From Onthophagus taurus (Eukaryota > Arthropoda > Insecta > Coleoptera > Scarabaeidae), in assembly GCF_036711975.1 (NCBI RefSeq), contig NC_091973.1, positions 10,850,001 to 10,914,000 on the forward strand: a stretch of 64,000 bases of DNA, in the 5' to 3' direction. Of this stretch, positions 33,149 to 41,134 are shown piece by piece (the stretch's first letter is position 1; every line of letters starts with the position of its first letter). The notes below the pieces were generated by a model. That model searched no databases. It was given only the letters and a program-made list of their open reading frames with translations, and had not been told where the DNA came from. The position numbers and the translations under genes are program-made.

Positions 33149-33345
33149 ACTGTCTGGGAATGCGAGGTCGTTTAGGTCTTCTCCTTGTTATCGCCTGTGA
33201 CTGAAGGGGAGGTCATACTGTCTGGGAATGCGAGGTTGTCCAGGTTTTCTCCTTGTTATCGCCTGTGGCCCAAGGGGAGGTCATACTGTCTGAGAATGCG
33301 AGGTCGTTCGGACCTTATCTTCGCCCGTGACTCAAGGGGGGTTAC
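33149..33345. repeat. 68-bp tandem repeat, nearly three units
   Basis: Units starting ACTGTCTGGGAATGCGAGG lie at 33149, 33217 and 33285. The third is diverged and partial. Each holds TTATCGCCTGTG and AAGGGGAGGTCAT-type blocks. Confidence 0.9.
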
Positions 33346-33346
33346 A

Positions 33347-33409
33347 ATCCCCCCTCCCCCCTCCCCCTCCCCTCCCCCTCCCCTGCCCCACCCCTGCCCC
33401 ACCCCCCCG
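33347..33409. repeat. C-rich polypyrimidine tract
   Basis: Runs of C broken by T and a few A or G, strongly strand-asymmetric and unlike any other part of this AT-rich window. Confidence 0.9.
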
Positions 33410-33515
33410 CGCGGGCTCAACTACGCTCCGCTTCGCTCCGCTCCGTACGAGGGGGAAGGGGAGGTGAAGAGGTTTCTTTAAATAAAACTCATCAATATGG
33501 ATAAAAAAATAACAT

Positions 33516-33851
33516 TTATTTCTTTTCTAACGTACATTTAATACAATGCATTTTAGGTGGTGGTGGTCCATCGAAATGAGTTTCCGCACAATCATTATTA
33601 TAATGTTCAAGACACGGTAACTTCATTTGTAACATTTTCGATTGCTGGTAGGCGAACGGTAGTTGGGTCCAAATTCTTCGTAATTCCATAGATGGTACTT
33701 TATCGAAATAATACTGTGTTGGTAAATATTTTAAATCACGAGCTGGAATGTTCGCAAATGAGGCATCTTGTTCATATTTTTTCATTACGCTGTACACTTT
33801 CTTGGCAGATGTAAGTGGCCAACACCCAAACACAGTGAACACTTGTTCCAT
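33516..33851 (-). CDS. Unidentified 111-residue Polinton protein
   Basis: A complete small frame starting MEQVFTVFGCW. It has a CxHY...C and HCIKC cysteine-histidine arrangement in the last 35 residues (a possible zinc site) after a GPPPPK turn. No family recognised. It lies just downstream of the gene at 33902-34417 on the same strand with a 50-base gap. Confidence 0.5.
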   Translation of the reverse strand: MEQVFTVFGCWPLTSAKKVYSVMKKYEQDASFANIPARDLKYLPTQYYFDKVPSMELRRIWTQLPFAYQQSKMLQMKLPCLEHYNNDCAETHFDGPPPPKMHCIKCTLEKK

Positions 33852-33901
33852 CGCAACCAGCTCTTAACTATCCCCCATTACGACTTGTCTCTGCTTTATA
33901 G

Positions 33902-34417
33902 TCACCGACTGTCTTTCGCATCCTTGTTTTGCACCCCCTCTTCGACAACTTCTTGTAAGTGGCGTACATTGGAAAGAGCGCACATACTTCTTCGTCGCGA
34001 GTGAAAAGCACAGCTCGGTATACCCATCTCAAGTTTATAGATACTACCTTCCAACGCAAATATCGGCGCGGAAATAATATGTCTTAAAAATTTAATTTTT
34101 TCAGGTCCTTTAACATACACTTTCTTGACATTCCGACACAGATATTTGACTATGGCGTCGAATTCCATTGGATGGATAAAACCAACTTTCCAGTCGATGC
34201 AATGATGATGTGTCATTAACCAGTTTGCAGTATTCCTATATTTAGATGGTAATGAAGCTATACTGCTACTCGGTTGAAAAACGTGGTGGGTTATGCATTT
34301 GTTACTATCACATGATGCTAATTCTTTAGGTACGAACTGATCTTCGTTGACCATGAAACCTTGTATATCGAGAATTATGTATTGAGTTTTATTTGAATAC
34401 ATCTTGCTTCCGTACAT
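33902..34417 (-). CDS. Unknown Polinton protein, paralogue 1 of a pair
   Basis: 171 residues from the ATG at 34417. It is clearly related to the protein at 39944-40426. Shared points in order are a YIILDIQGF-like start, KELA, a HHVFQP segment, a tryptophan and WKVGF-like region, VYVKGPEKIKFLR, and a C-terminal CAFH...CALSNV arrangement of cysteines, histidine and asparagine. The spaced acidic and His/Cys residues could fit a nuclease of RNase H fold, but I cannot assign it to a named family. It lies downstream of the major capsid gene, 175 bases away. Confidence 0.65.
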   Translation of the reverse strand: MYGSKMYSNKTQYIILDIQGFMVNEDQFVPKELASCDSNKCITHHVFQPSSSIASLPSKYRNTANWLMTHHHCIDWKVGFIHPMEFDAIVKYLCRNVKKVYVKGPEKIKFLRHIISAPIFALEGSIYKLEMGIPSCAFHSRRRSMCALSNVRHLQEVVEEGVQNKDAKDSR

Positions 34418-34592
34418 CAACACGATTATCCATACTATGCAGCCGTAGAAATCTGTCGCACAACTTATACTCTACGACTTTTTTTTGTTTACGCTGAATA
34501 TAGAAGTCTCACATTTCGGATGATGAGCTACGGGTGCGATGCGGCTCAGGATCCGATCCAACTACACACTACCAACCCTTCTTTCCCCATAC

Positions 34593-35855
34593 TCAAGTCA
34601 TTTGTTTGACGATTTTTGTTAGTGGAGAATATTGAAACGCCTTATCATGTAAAACTAAACAGTATGCTGTGGTACCATCAGGAATCGGATTTTTTGTCGT
34701 AAATTCTATCCGTATTTCTACCCCACTTTTGTGTAGCGCTTCTGCTTGATATGTACAATCAATTCCAATCAGTGGATAATTTTCAATAAATTGTTTCGGA
34801 GTGAGTAATGGTTCTCCTTCCTTCCCATAGTAGGACTTTTGAAAGCGTGTATACATGTCATATAACACTGCGACACGATTACTATCAAAGTCCACGTTCA
34901 GATTATCGTATGGGTAGCGTTCACCGTTTAGGAATACCGTCAAATTGGTGAGTTTTACATTATCAAAGGTTGCCATGTTCGCCAACTGTTTTCCTTTCTT
35001 CTTTGTTTGAAACCCAATTATTATAAATCTAGGTGTTTCCAACTGCGGAGCTGTTTTCACAGCCCATGAATGCTTTGTTGTTTGAGGTAAAGAAGGATAT
35101 TCATGTACTTCCCAACTGCGAAAAGGTATTTGCAGATCAATATTTCGTCCTGCTATTTTTGTTAGAGCTAATTGTTCTCGTAAGCCTACGGCTAGATGGG
35201 GCATTCTCCACACAACTTTATCGATTTTTAACTGTAACGGTTCTTCTACCGTATTCACAAGCACATCATTATCATCATTATTACGAATTAACACTAGCTC
35301 TTGTCTCACATTCATCACAATTGTTTTAAAATCTTCAGCAAACCCTATTAATGTCTTTAGCGGTACACTCAATCCAAAATTTCCATTTTTATCCATTATT
35401 GCATCCGTTACAGGGGATGTTGGGACCACTTGACCTAGCAGATCCTCGCCCATGTTCCAACCTGCGTTCGCCAACTTTATTATATCGTGAGGGGTATACG
35501 AAAAGTATCCTTTCATACATGATGTTAACCCCACGTTTCTCACTCCATCTATTTGAACACCATTTATAAGATAGCGAATATCACTGAACATAAACGCTAC
35601 AGGATTATTTATCAATTTTGCAGTTGCACTAGCATCTTTTGTTGCTTTACCACTCGCATCCAGTTTACGTACGCTCCCTTCCACATACAAAAAACTTTCA
35701 TGAGGCAATGTGTAATTGTCTATTTCGGGTATGCCTATACGAATTTCATCATTGTTACCGAAGCTAGTAGAACCAAACGGTTGATGGGAATGATATTCGT
35801 AACTTACAATCGAGTTATCTACTTTTATTTTCTCCGTGACATTTAAGGACTCCAT
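34593..35855 (-). CDS. Polinton major capsid protein, double jelly-roll type
   Basis: 420 residues starting at the ATG at 35855. Sequence features typical of insect Polinton capsids are visible: an early GIPEIDNYTLPHESFLYVEG strand region, NGVQIDGVRNVGLTSCMKGYF, the repeated beta-strand pattern of LVLIRNNDDNDVL, and the closing EIRIEFTTKNP followed by TTAYCLVLHDKAFQY. By analogy with other Polintons it should build the shell of an icosahedral particle. The frame is uninterrupted. Its start lies directly after the stop of the small basic gene (no spacer), and the order PLA2-like, protease, penton, small protein, capsid forms one tight minus-strand block. Confidence 0.85.
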   Translation of the reverse strand: MESLNVTEKIKVDNSIVSYEYHSHQPFGSTSFGNNDEIRIGIPEIDNYTLPHESFLYVEGSVRKLDASGKATKDASATAKLINNPVAFMFSDIRYLINGVQIDGVRNVGLTSCMKGYFSYTPHDIIKLANAGWNMGEDLLGQVVPTSPVTDAIMDKNGNFGLSVPLKTLIGFAEDFKTIVMNVRQELVLIRNNDDNDVLVNTVEEPLQLKIDKVVWRMPHLAVGLREQLALTKIAGRNIDLQIPFRSWEVHEYPSLPQTTKHSWAVKTAPQLETPRFIIIGFQTKKKGKQLANMATFDNVKLTNLTVFLNGERYPYDNLNVDFDSNRVAVLYDMYTRFQKSYYGKEGEPLLTPKQFIENYPLIGIDCTYQAEALHKSGVEIRIEFTTKNPIPDGTTAYCLVLHDKAFQYSPLTKIVKQMT

Positions 35856-36026
35856 TTATAGTAGTTGAAAACCTAAGTTGCTTAAATACTGACGATTGAC
35901 GCGTGTTAACTGGGTAGTTGATTTTCGCTTACTGTTAGGTTTTACATCCTTTCGTACCGTTTTATACATTACTCTATCACCCAGATTTTCCTGTGCTTTT
36001 CTTCGAACGTCGTACACTATACCCAT
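35856..36026 (-). CDS. Small basic Polinton protein (56 aa)
   Basis: Starts at the ATG at 36026 (MGIVYDVRRKAQ); an upstream GTG at 36047 would add seven residues but overlaps the penton stop. It is strongly basic (KTVRKDVKPNSKRKST) with no membrane segment. Placed between the two capsid genes with 17 bases upstream and none downstream, it is likely an internal virion or DNA-binding peptide; this is inferred from charge and position only. Confidence 0.6.
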   Translation of the reverse strand: MGIVYDVRRKAQENLGDRVMYKTVRKDVKPNSKRKSTTQLTRVNRQYLSNLGFQLL

Positions 36027-36043
36027 ATTAAATACCCTACTAC

Positions 36044-36787
36044 TCACACCGATTTCAAGTGCACTCTCACGGTCACTTCTTCGTCTCTGAAGTTTACCAA
36101 CTGACCGTCCTGATCAAGTATGCGTACTATTAATGTACTAATCACGTTCGTTGTAACAGGTAAGTAAATCGGTTGTTGCGGAGCTTCTATTATTTTAAAA
36201 CCAGCCGGTACGTTCGGGAAGAAATGATACAACACGTGCATGGGTTGTCCATTCGTATACGATCCGGAGCTCAAATTACAATAAATTTGTAATGCATTCG
36301 TTTTATTTATATTCACGATATGATCCGATTCTGTTATCGTGTTTTTAGGTATAACTTTAGGGTTAAAACCAAGTAAGGAACCGATTGAATTATCGCTAGC
36401 AAAATTTATTCGCCGGTTTGTTTTTATCTCAGCACGTTGCGTATTATTGTTACCTCTTATGCGTATCTGTGTACCCGGTGTAGTCACGCTGAGAATATTC
36501 CTCGCTGTTAATGTTTTTTTAACGTATTCGTTAATATCGTTAATATCGTATGTTCCTAGCGGTATTTCAATATTCTCTGTAAAATTTCCCATATGATCTT
36601 CATATTGTAAAATATTGTTTGTTGAATCGATATTAGGTAACGTATTGAACGTTTCGAAATTTAAAAGAGCTAACTCGTATGTACCGAGTTCATTCAAATA
36701 AATCGGTGGGTTAAAGTTACAAGACAACTCCGACCCCCTTCCGGTGAGCGTAAATGTATAACTTGTATGTATTGTATCTTGTTCCAT
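36044..36787 (-). CDS. Polinton minor capsid (penton-like) protein, single jelly-roll type
   Basis: 247 residues from the ATG at 36787 (MEQDTIHTSY). It is rich in beta-strand patterns. The segment NPPIYLNELGTYELALLNFETFNTLPN near the start, GTYDINDINEYVKKTL in the middle and LIVRILDQDGQLVNF near the end are hallmarks I associate with insect Polinton penton proteins. Expected to occupy the vertices of the capsid. The frame is intact. The protease gene ends 20 bases upstream of its ATG. Confidence 0.8.
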   Translation of the reverse strand: MEQDTIHTSYTFTLTGRGSELSCNFNPPIYLNELGTYELALLNFETFNTLPNIDSTNNILQYEDHMGNFTENIEIPLGTYDINDINEYVKKTLTARNILSVTTPGTQIRIRGNNNTQRAEIKTNRRINFASDNSIGSLLGFNPKVIPKNTITESDHIVNINKTNALQIYCNLSSGSYTNGQPMHVLYHFFPNVPAGFKIIEAPQQPIYLPVTTNVISTLIVRILDQDGQLVNFRDEEVTVRVHLKSV

Positions 36788-36807
36788 TGTTGTTCTCAAG
36801 ACTAATC

Positions 36808-37191
36808 TTACACGGATACTTCCTTGGTATTTAAACTATCTAAGAAATGCAGACACAATTGTCCACAATTTGTTTGATCTTCTTTTTGATATCGTCGATA
36901 ATTATACCTCACAATATTTCTCCCCCCATCCGATATAAAATACTTCTCCACTTCAATCGGTGGTCGTAAATCTCCATAACTGTCAAAGTAGTTAACATTT
37001 ACACCATCCTTGTTGTAAGCTGTCCAGTGAGTACCGGGACCCGTACGATTATCAAGATTTATTATCCCACTCTCTCGTTTTCGGATTTTCTTCGGTAAAT
37101 TGTTTCTCATGTACACCCCACGAAAGTTTAACAGATCAAGCGCTCGTGCATATCGCCTTAACTCTACATCCGTTAAAGAATGTTGGGGTAT
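36808..37191 (-). CDS. PRO: Adenovirus-type cysteine protease; normal ATG apparently absent
   Basis: Maturation protease of the adenain family, expected to process capsid precursors. Counting from the first ATG (37110) the catalytic histidine is H28 in GTHWTAY, an aspartate lies in YFDSYG (43) and the nucleophile is C82 in TNCGQLC. Homology continues upstream of that ATG: in the same frame LTDVELRRYARALDLLNFRG is encoded between 37117 and 37191, as expected for the N-terminus, but no ATG exists there. An ATA codon occupies 37189-37191, six bases after the previous stop. Either a mutated start, non-ATG initiation or an undetected splice is implied. The stop is at 36808. Confidence 0.85.
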   Translation of the reverse strand: MPQHSLTDVELRRYARALDLLNFRGVYMRNNLPKKIRKRESGIINLDNRTGPGTHWTAYNKDGVNVNYFDSYGDLRPPIEVEKYFISDGGRNIVRYNYRRYQKEDQTNCGQLCLHFLDSLNTKEVSV

Positions 37192-37196
37192 TTTTA

Positions 37197-38099
37197 TTAG
37201 TTTTTTGCTACAGTTTTATAACCACAACCCTTTTTATATGGATTAATAAACATTCCTGTACCAATTTTGTTCGCCCTCTTGGGGCGTTTTAGTCGCTTTG
37301 ATTTTCGTGATACCGTTTTCATGACTAGTCCGCAACCTTGCTTATATGGTTTAATATACAAACCGCTGCCGATCGCTTTTGGTTCCATAGCCCGATTGTG
37401 ACGTTGGGCTTCTTGTAACTGCTCCCTTGCTATTTTTGCTTCGTTTACGGTTTTTGCAATAGCTGCTGCACCTCCGCCTAAAGAACCGAGAGCACCCAAA
37501 GCTGCAAGTATTAAGGGTAAAAAACCTCCCGTCTTGGGAATCTTGATTATTTTTCCGCGCGGTTTAAGTATTCTACCTTGATAAGGTTTCAACAGATTGT
37601 AACCCACTTGTACATCTCCCTTTGTATTCGTACTGTTGGTCTGTGCAATCGCTCGCCGCACTAAGTTCATTGCCTGCGTAAACGACAACTTACCGCCACG
37701 TTTCAACTTCTGACGAGTTGTCCCTCTACGTCTTAGGGCACGAATTTGCATTCCCATACCCATTATTGTTTTTCCTTTCATTATCGTTGACACTAACGCC
37801 GACGATAGTCGCTCTCCTAAGCTTGCGTCTTTACTTCTCAACCGCTCTTTCGCCGTCTTATACAACTCTTTATCGGCTATGTGTCGCTCAGCTAAATTCG
37901 ATGTCGCTGCGTAGGCAATATCATGCGTTTTACAGGCGTCGTCTAATTTATTCACTCCCCGATCTCCACGAACTAATCTCTTTACCAATTTGGTTCCCGG
38001 ACCGCAATAATTATAACCTGGCAAATGTAGTTCTATCGGAAGCTTATTGATTAATGTATTCACAATACCTCGACCAGACCGTTTGCTTGATCGATGCAT
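37197..38099 (-). CDS. Phospholipase A2-like virion protein
   Basis: 300 residues. Residues 26-63 carry the viral phospholipase A2 signature: the calcium loop YCGPG (31-35) and DDACKTHDIAY (53-63) with the catalytic H59-D60 pair. This domain is known from parvovirus VP1, where it breaches endosomal membranes, and occurs in some Polintons. Residues about 193-215 form a glycine- and alanine-rich hydrophobic segment (FLPLILAALGALGSL). Two similar C-terminal motifs, GSGLYIKPYKQGCG (244-257) and GTGMFINPYKKGCG (280-293), flank a strongly basic stretch. The overall plan (lipase, basic linker, hydrophobic helix, repeat) suggests a capsid-internal entry protein; that role is inferred. Confidence 0.85.
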   Translation of the reverse strand: MHRSSKRSGRGIVNTLINKLPIELHLPGYNYCGPGTKLVKRLVRGDRGVNKLDDACKTHDIAYAATSNLAERHIADKELYKTAKERLRSKDASLGERLSSALVSTIMKGKTIMGMGMQIRALRRRGTTRQKLKRGGKLSFTQAMNLVRRAIAQTNSTNTKGDVQVGYNLLKPYQGRILKPRGKIIKIPKTGGFLPLILAALGALGSLGGGAAAIAKTVNEAKIAREQLQEAQRHNRAMEPKAIGSGLYIKPYKQGCGLVMKTVSRKSKRLKRPKRANKIGTGMFINPYKKGCGYKTVAKN

Positions 38100-38213
38100 A
38101 CTGTTTCACTGTCCTAACATTCATACCATTATATTTAATAGCTTTCGCACATTATTCGGTGAATATTGGATGGTTAATAATACGCTCACATTTGAAAAAA
38201 AATTTTATTTATT

Positions 38214-38438
38214 TTAAGTCATTACATATTTAAATCTTTCATGAAAAATCTTATTTCTAAATTCGCTGCTTAAGTACAGGTGTAACATATCATTTACATA
38301 ACTTATTCTATTCTTAAATCTAAGACGATCTAAATACATTTCCTCCCAATTACACTTTCGTGATTGTCTATACGCATAAGTCCATGCATACATTCTATGC
38401 ATCTCATTTTTACTCTCATCAATCCGCACCTTACCCAT
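38214..38438 (-). CDS. Small unidentified Polinton protein (74 aa)
   Basis: Complete frame starting MGKVRIDESKNE, rich in Arg, Tyr and Met, with no cysteine pairs or membrane segment apart from one Cys. It starts four bases after the stop of the upstream gene (38443), which supports it as a real downstream partner. Function unknown. Confidence 0.5.
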   Translation of the reverse strand: MGKVRIDESKNEMHRMYAWTYAYRQSRKCNWEEMYLDRLRFKNRISYVNDMLHLYLSSEFRNKIFHERFKYVMT

Positions 38439-38442
38439 GTCT

Positions 38443-39397
38443 TTATTGATTGTGAAATAATTTAAACAAATCTACATCCAACAAGATTTTATCGAAATTG
38501 TACAACATCACTTCCTTACTTATACATATTTGTTCAGAACACGATTCATTGAGCATCGTTAACATATTACGTTTCACATCTCCATCCATTGCAGCTAACG
38601 CGTTTATAACACTATCATAATATGCTTTGTAATTCACAGTTCTCAATAATTTCAGTCGAGTTGCTACTAAATCTGCTACGTTCCAAAGCTCATGCAACGA
38701 TTCATATGCAATATATACATATTCTCCACCCCTCTCCAACTTTAAAATCTTGCAAACGTTTTCCATCCAATCGCACGATATACTGACACCACACAACACT
38801 ATCTGCGACGGAGACTGATTAGCAAAACTGTTTGTGATTGTTGACTTATACATAATAATGTTGTGCCAATCGTTTTCCGTTAATGTTAAACATTGACCTT
38901 TTCCCATTAACCTTACCACTGGTTCAAAATGTAAGTCAGCACTTAATCCTATTGCCACACATTTCGTGCGGCTCTTATTTAGTGCATACACTGTTTCCGA
39001 AAATAGAGGACCTCTACTTGCTCTTACTGTACTGTCCGACATGTTGGTTAAGCTCTCCATGTTATCTATTCTCGAAACTACTTCATTATTACCGTTAACA
39101 CTTTGCGTCATAATAAAAGGGCTTAAGTCTGCAAACGAATCTTTTCCATCAGCGACCGCTTGCATATTGTTACCACACTCTATAACTGTATTAAACTTTT
39201 CTTGTTTTAACAACTCTTCAGATGCCACGGGTGTCAACGAGGGTTTTATCACCTTTGGACTTATGCTCGCTTTTTTGGACACCGCCTGTTGAACCTCGAG
39301 ACTTCTCTTCGGTGCTTTTGTATATTGTTGTCTGGAACCCACTAAGTATATATAACATTAATACTTCTGCTGTAAGACAAGTGTTTATGGACTTACT
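38443..39397 (-). CDS. Unidentified 299-residue Polinton protein, start codon made by splicing
   Basis: The frame opens with GTG at 39342 and no ATG for about 60 residues, yet reads as coding from there. Just upstream on the minus strand are a strong donor (GTAAGT, 39391-39396) and an acceptor (TTAG, ending at 39342). Removing that 55-base intron joins the A at 39397 to TG at 39341-39340 and creates ATG followed by GGT TCC. The N-terminal 50 residues are basic and disordered, with a possible nuclear signal. The middle contains VAIGLSADLHFEPVVRLMGKG and LTENDWHNIIMYKSTI, which looks folded. No known family. Confidence 0.6.
39342..39396 (-). other. 55-bp intron that creates an ATG
   Basis: On the minus strand the donor is ACAA|GTAAGT and the acceptor ATATACTTAG|TGGG. 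A pyrimidine-containing stretch with CTTACAG lies inside, so an alternative acceptor exists, but only the distal one gives an in-frame ATG. Confidence 0.6.
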
Positions 39398-39500
39398 TGT
39401 TCTGCGTTGTTATGTCACCACTACGTCGGATGATTTCAATGAAACTAATCTTTTATGAACCTGACTTGCTATTTATGCACATCATTTTAGGTGGGGACGT

Positions 39501-39631
39501 CACGGTCACAATTAAGGTTGACTTCAAGTTCTCCGTTGAGGTCAAAGTAAAGGTCATTGTTCAGGTCAAGGTTACTGATCAATGTCATAGTCACTCAACG
39601 TGATCTTGACCTGAGGTGAGCTCAAAGTAAA
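39501..39631 (-). repeat. Internal fragment of the Polinton terminal repeat
   Basis: About 130 bases closely matching 40622-40751 of the right terminal repeat in the same orientation, beginning CACGGTCACAATTAAGG and ending GAGCTCAAAGTAAA. It lies about 1.3 kb inside the real end, just beyond the unidentified 299-residue gene. Confidence 0.9.
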
Positions 39632-39943
39632 TCCAACCCGGTCATGCTCCACTCCTCCGGGAGCACCCGAGAAGAGTCATCACTCGACTTGAGTACACCA
39701 AAAAAAAACATCATGAACTGCTAACTCGGGGGCGTCGAGTTGACACCATAAATAATACGTTAAAAAGATATGCAATTGTTTATCATTTATTAAAGACGAG
39801 TTCAATAAATTAAATGAAATTTAATTCGGTTGTTTTTCTTTTCCATTTTATATATTAGGATTAGGAATGTGATACATTTAAATTGAATAAAAAAAAAAGT
39901 CAGTACAATAAAAATTAATTTATTTAAATTTTAAATTTTAACA
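39632..39943. other. Non-coding spacer
   Basis: Starts GC-richer (39632-39740), then strongly AT-rich. No gene seen. It separates the internal terminal-repeat fragment from the paralogue-2 gene. Confidence 0.5.
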
Positions 39944-40426
39944 CTAATCTAAATCCATTTTTAAAAATTTTAAAATTAATTTAACATTTTCAATTGCACA
40001 ACTGCTTTCCGATTTATAATGATATGCGCAAGAATTTTGACTCAACGAAAGCAAAGGGCAATATATATTATCTTGTAAATTAATAATCACTGGCTTTACC
40101 GATGATAATAGGTCTCTCAATACCTTTTCTTTTTGAGATCCCTTTACAAACACCACCTCCACTCCGCATGTATGCTGTTCCAGAATGTCTTTCAGTTGAT
40201 TATAGGGCACATATCCATTCTCGTAATGCAAATGGTGTAAGTTATTCTCCTCCCAACGCACTTGTCGACATTCTCGCTTATTGAGTCTTTCATAACTTAT
40301 ATCAGGTTGAAATATGAAATGGGAAATCGACTCACCATCACCGATAGCCAATTCTTTAACTCGAAATCCCGAAGATAAAGTAAACCCTTGCATATCGATG
40401 ACTTTAATTGGATTTCTCGATGCCAT
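39944..40426 (-). CDS. Unknown Polinton protein, paralogue 2 of a pair
   Basis: 160 residues from the ATG at 40426, intact. It matches the plan of the protein at 33902-34417: VIDMQGF at residues 9-15, KELA, SHFIFQP, WEENNLHHLHYENGY, VVFVKGSQKEKVLRDLL, and CAYH followed by CAIENV near the end. The overall identity is clear but not high, so the duplication is old or the two came from different elements. It is the gene closest to the right terminus and lies between an internal terminal-repeat fragment and the true repeat. Function unknown. Confidence 0.7.
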   Translation of the reverse strand: MASRNPIKVIDMQGFTLSSGFRVKELAIGDGESISHFIFQPDISYERLNKRECRQVRWEENNLHHLHYENGYVPYNQLKDILEQHTCGVEVVFVKGSQKEKVLRDLLSSVKPVIINLQDNIYCPLLSLSQNSCAYHYKSESSCAIENVKLILKFLKMDLD

Positions 40427-40483
40427 TATATTTAAGCGATGTAAACTGCTTAAAATAGGAGCTACAAGTTCCTCAATTTCTTT

Positions 40484-40929
40484 ATGTTCACAACACTCTT
40501 ACTTCAATACTGTTGAACACGATTTTCTATCTGCTATTTAAAGCATACCTCCTCCGAAGTGGGGTTTTCAATGGCCTCACGTCGTGTAACCTTCATTTCA
40601 GGTCACGTACACGGTCAATGTCATGGTCACAATTAAGGTTGACTTCAAGGTCTCCGTTGAGGTCAAAGTAAAGGTCATTGTTCAGGTCAAGGTTACTGAT
40701 CAAGGTCATGGTCACTAAACGTGATCTTGACCTGAGGTGAGCTCAAAGTAAAGGTCATTGTTTAGGTCAAGGTTACTGGTCAACGACCCCCTTTGCAATA
40801 GCCGATTCTGGAACCTCCTCCCAGAACCTCAGGGCAAGGTCAAGGTCATGGTCACTCAACGTGACCTTGGCCTTGGCCTTGACCTGAGGTTCTGAGAGGA
40901 GGTTCTAGAATCGGCTTTTATCTACTACT
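40484..40929 (-). repeat. Right terminal inverted repeat of the Polinton
   Basis: 446 bases, the inverse of 22421-22866. It ends ATCTACTACT at 40929, directly followed by the CATTGA target duplication. Confidence 0.95.
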
Positions 40930-40935
40930 CATTGA

Positions 40936-41103
40936 ATATGGAACTGAAAGGTTTCAGTGTTAAAACTATGCATAAAACAACACATCATTACTATATATTA
41001 GAAATTCCTTCATTACATACATTTCAAGCTCCAGATCAATATCACAAATTTAATATAGTATATTTCTCAGAAAAGTATCAAGGAATTGTAGGAACAAAAT
41101 TAT
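40936..41103 (+). pseudogene. Gypsy protease, right part
   Basis: Gypsy sequence resumes after the Polinton duplication with a frame reading MELKGFSVKTMHKTTHHYYI and so on up to the next insertion at 41104. It is the continuation of the protease begun at 22318. The last 13 bases (41091-41103, GGAACAAAATTAT) are the left target duplication of the Penelope-like element. Confidence 0.65.
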
Positions 41104-41134
41104 AAGTACGAAGGCTTTCACGGCCGGTGTGAAT

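Larger units (their letters stand above)
32599..33515. other. Non-coding repeat-rich block inside the Polinton
   Basis: No convincing gene. From left to right it holds a 141-bp tandem duplication, a 68-bp tandem repeat, and a C-rich tract followed by a GC-rich palindromic-looking stretch (CCGCGCGGG and repeated GCTCCGCT-like units). This is the least gene-like and most structured part of the element and separates the left gene block from the capsid block. Confidence 0.7.
22421..40929. mobile_element. Maverick/Polinton DNA transposon, 18,509 bp
   Basis: The element starts AGTAGTAGAT and ends ATCTACTACT, the 5'-AG...CT-3' short tandem tips usual for Polintons. It has 446-bp inverted ends and an exact 6-bp target duplication CATTGA (22415-22420 and 40930-40935). 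The gene set is diagnostic: protein-primed-type DNA polymerase B, retroviral-type integrase with chromodomain, packaging ATPase, adenovirus-type protease and two jelly-roll capsid proteins. Most frames are open, so the copy is young. The polymerase is on the plus strand and everything else on the minus strand. It lies in the protease of a gypsy element. Confidence 0.97.

Noticed and set aside
36027..36047. GTG-initiated extension of the small basic protein, overlapping the penton stop
   Set aside because: The in-frame ATG at 36026 gives the same protein without overlap; the apparent four-base overlap is not real evidence of coupling.
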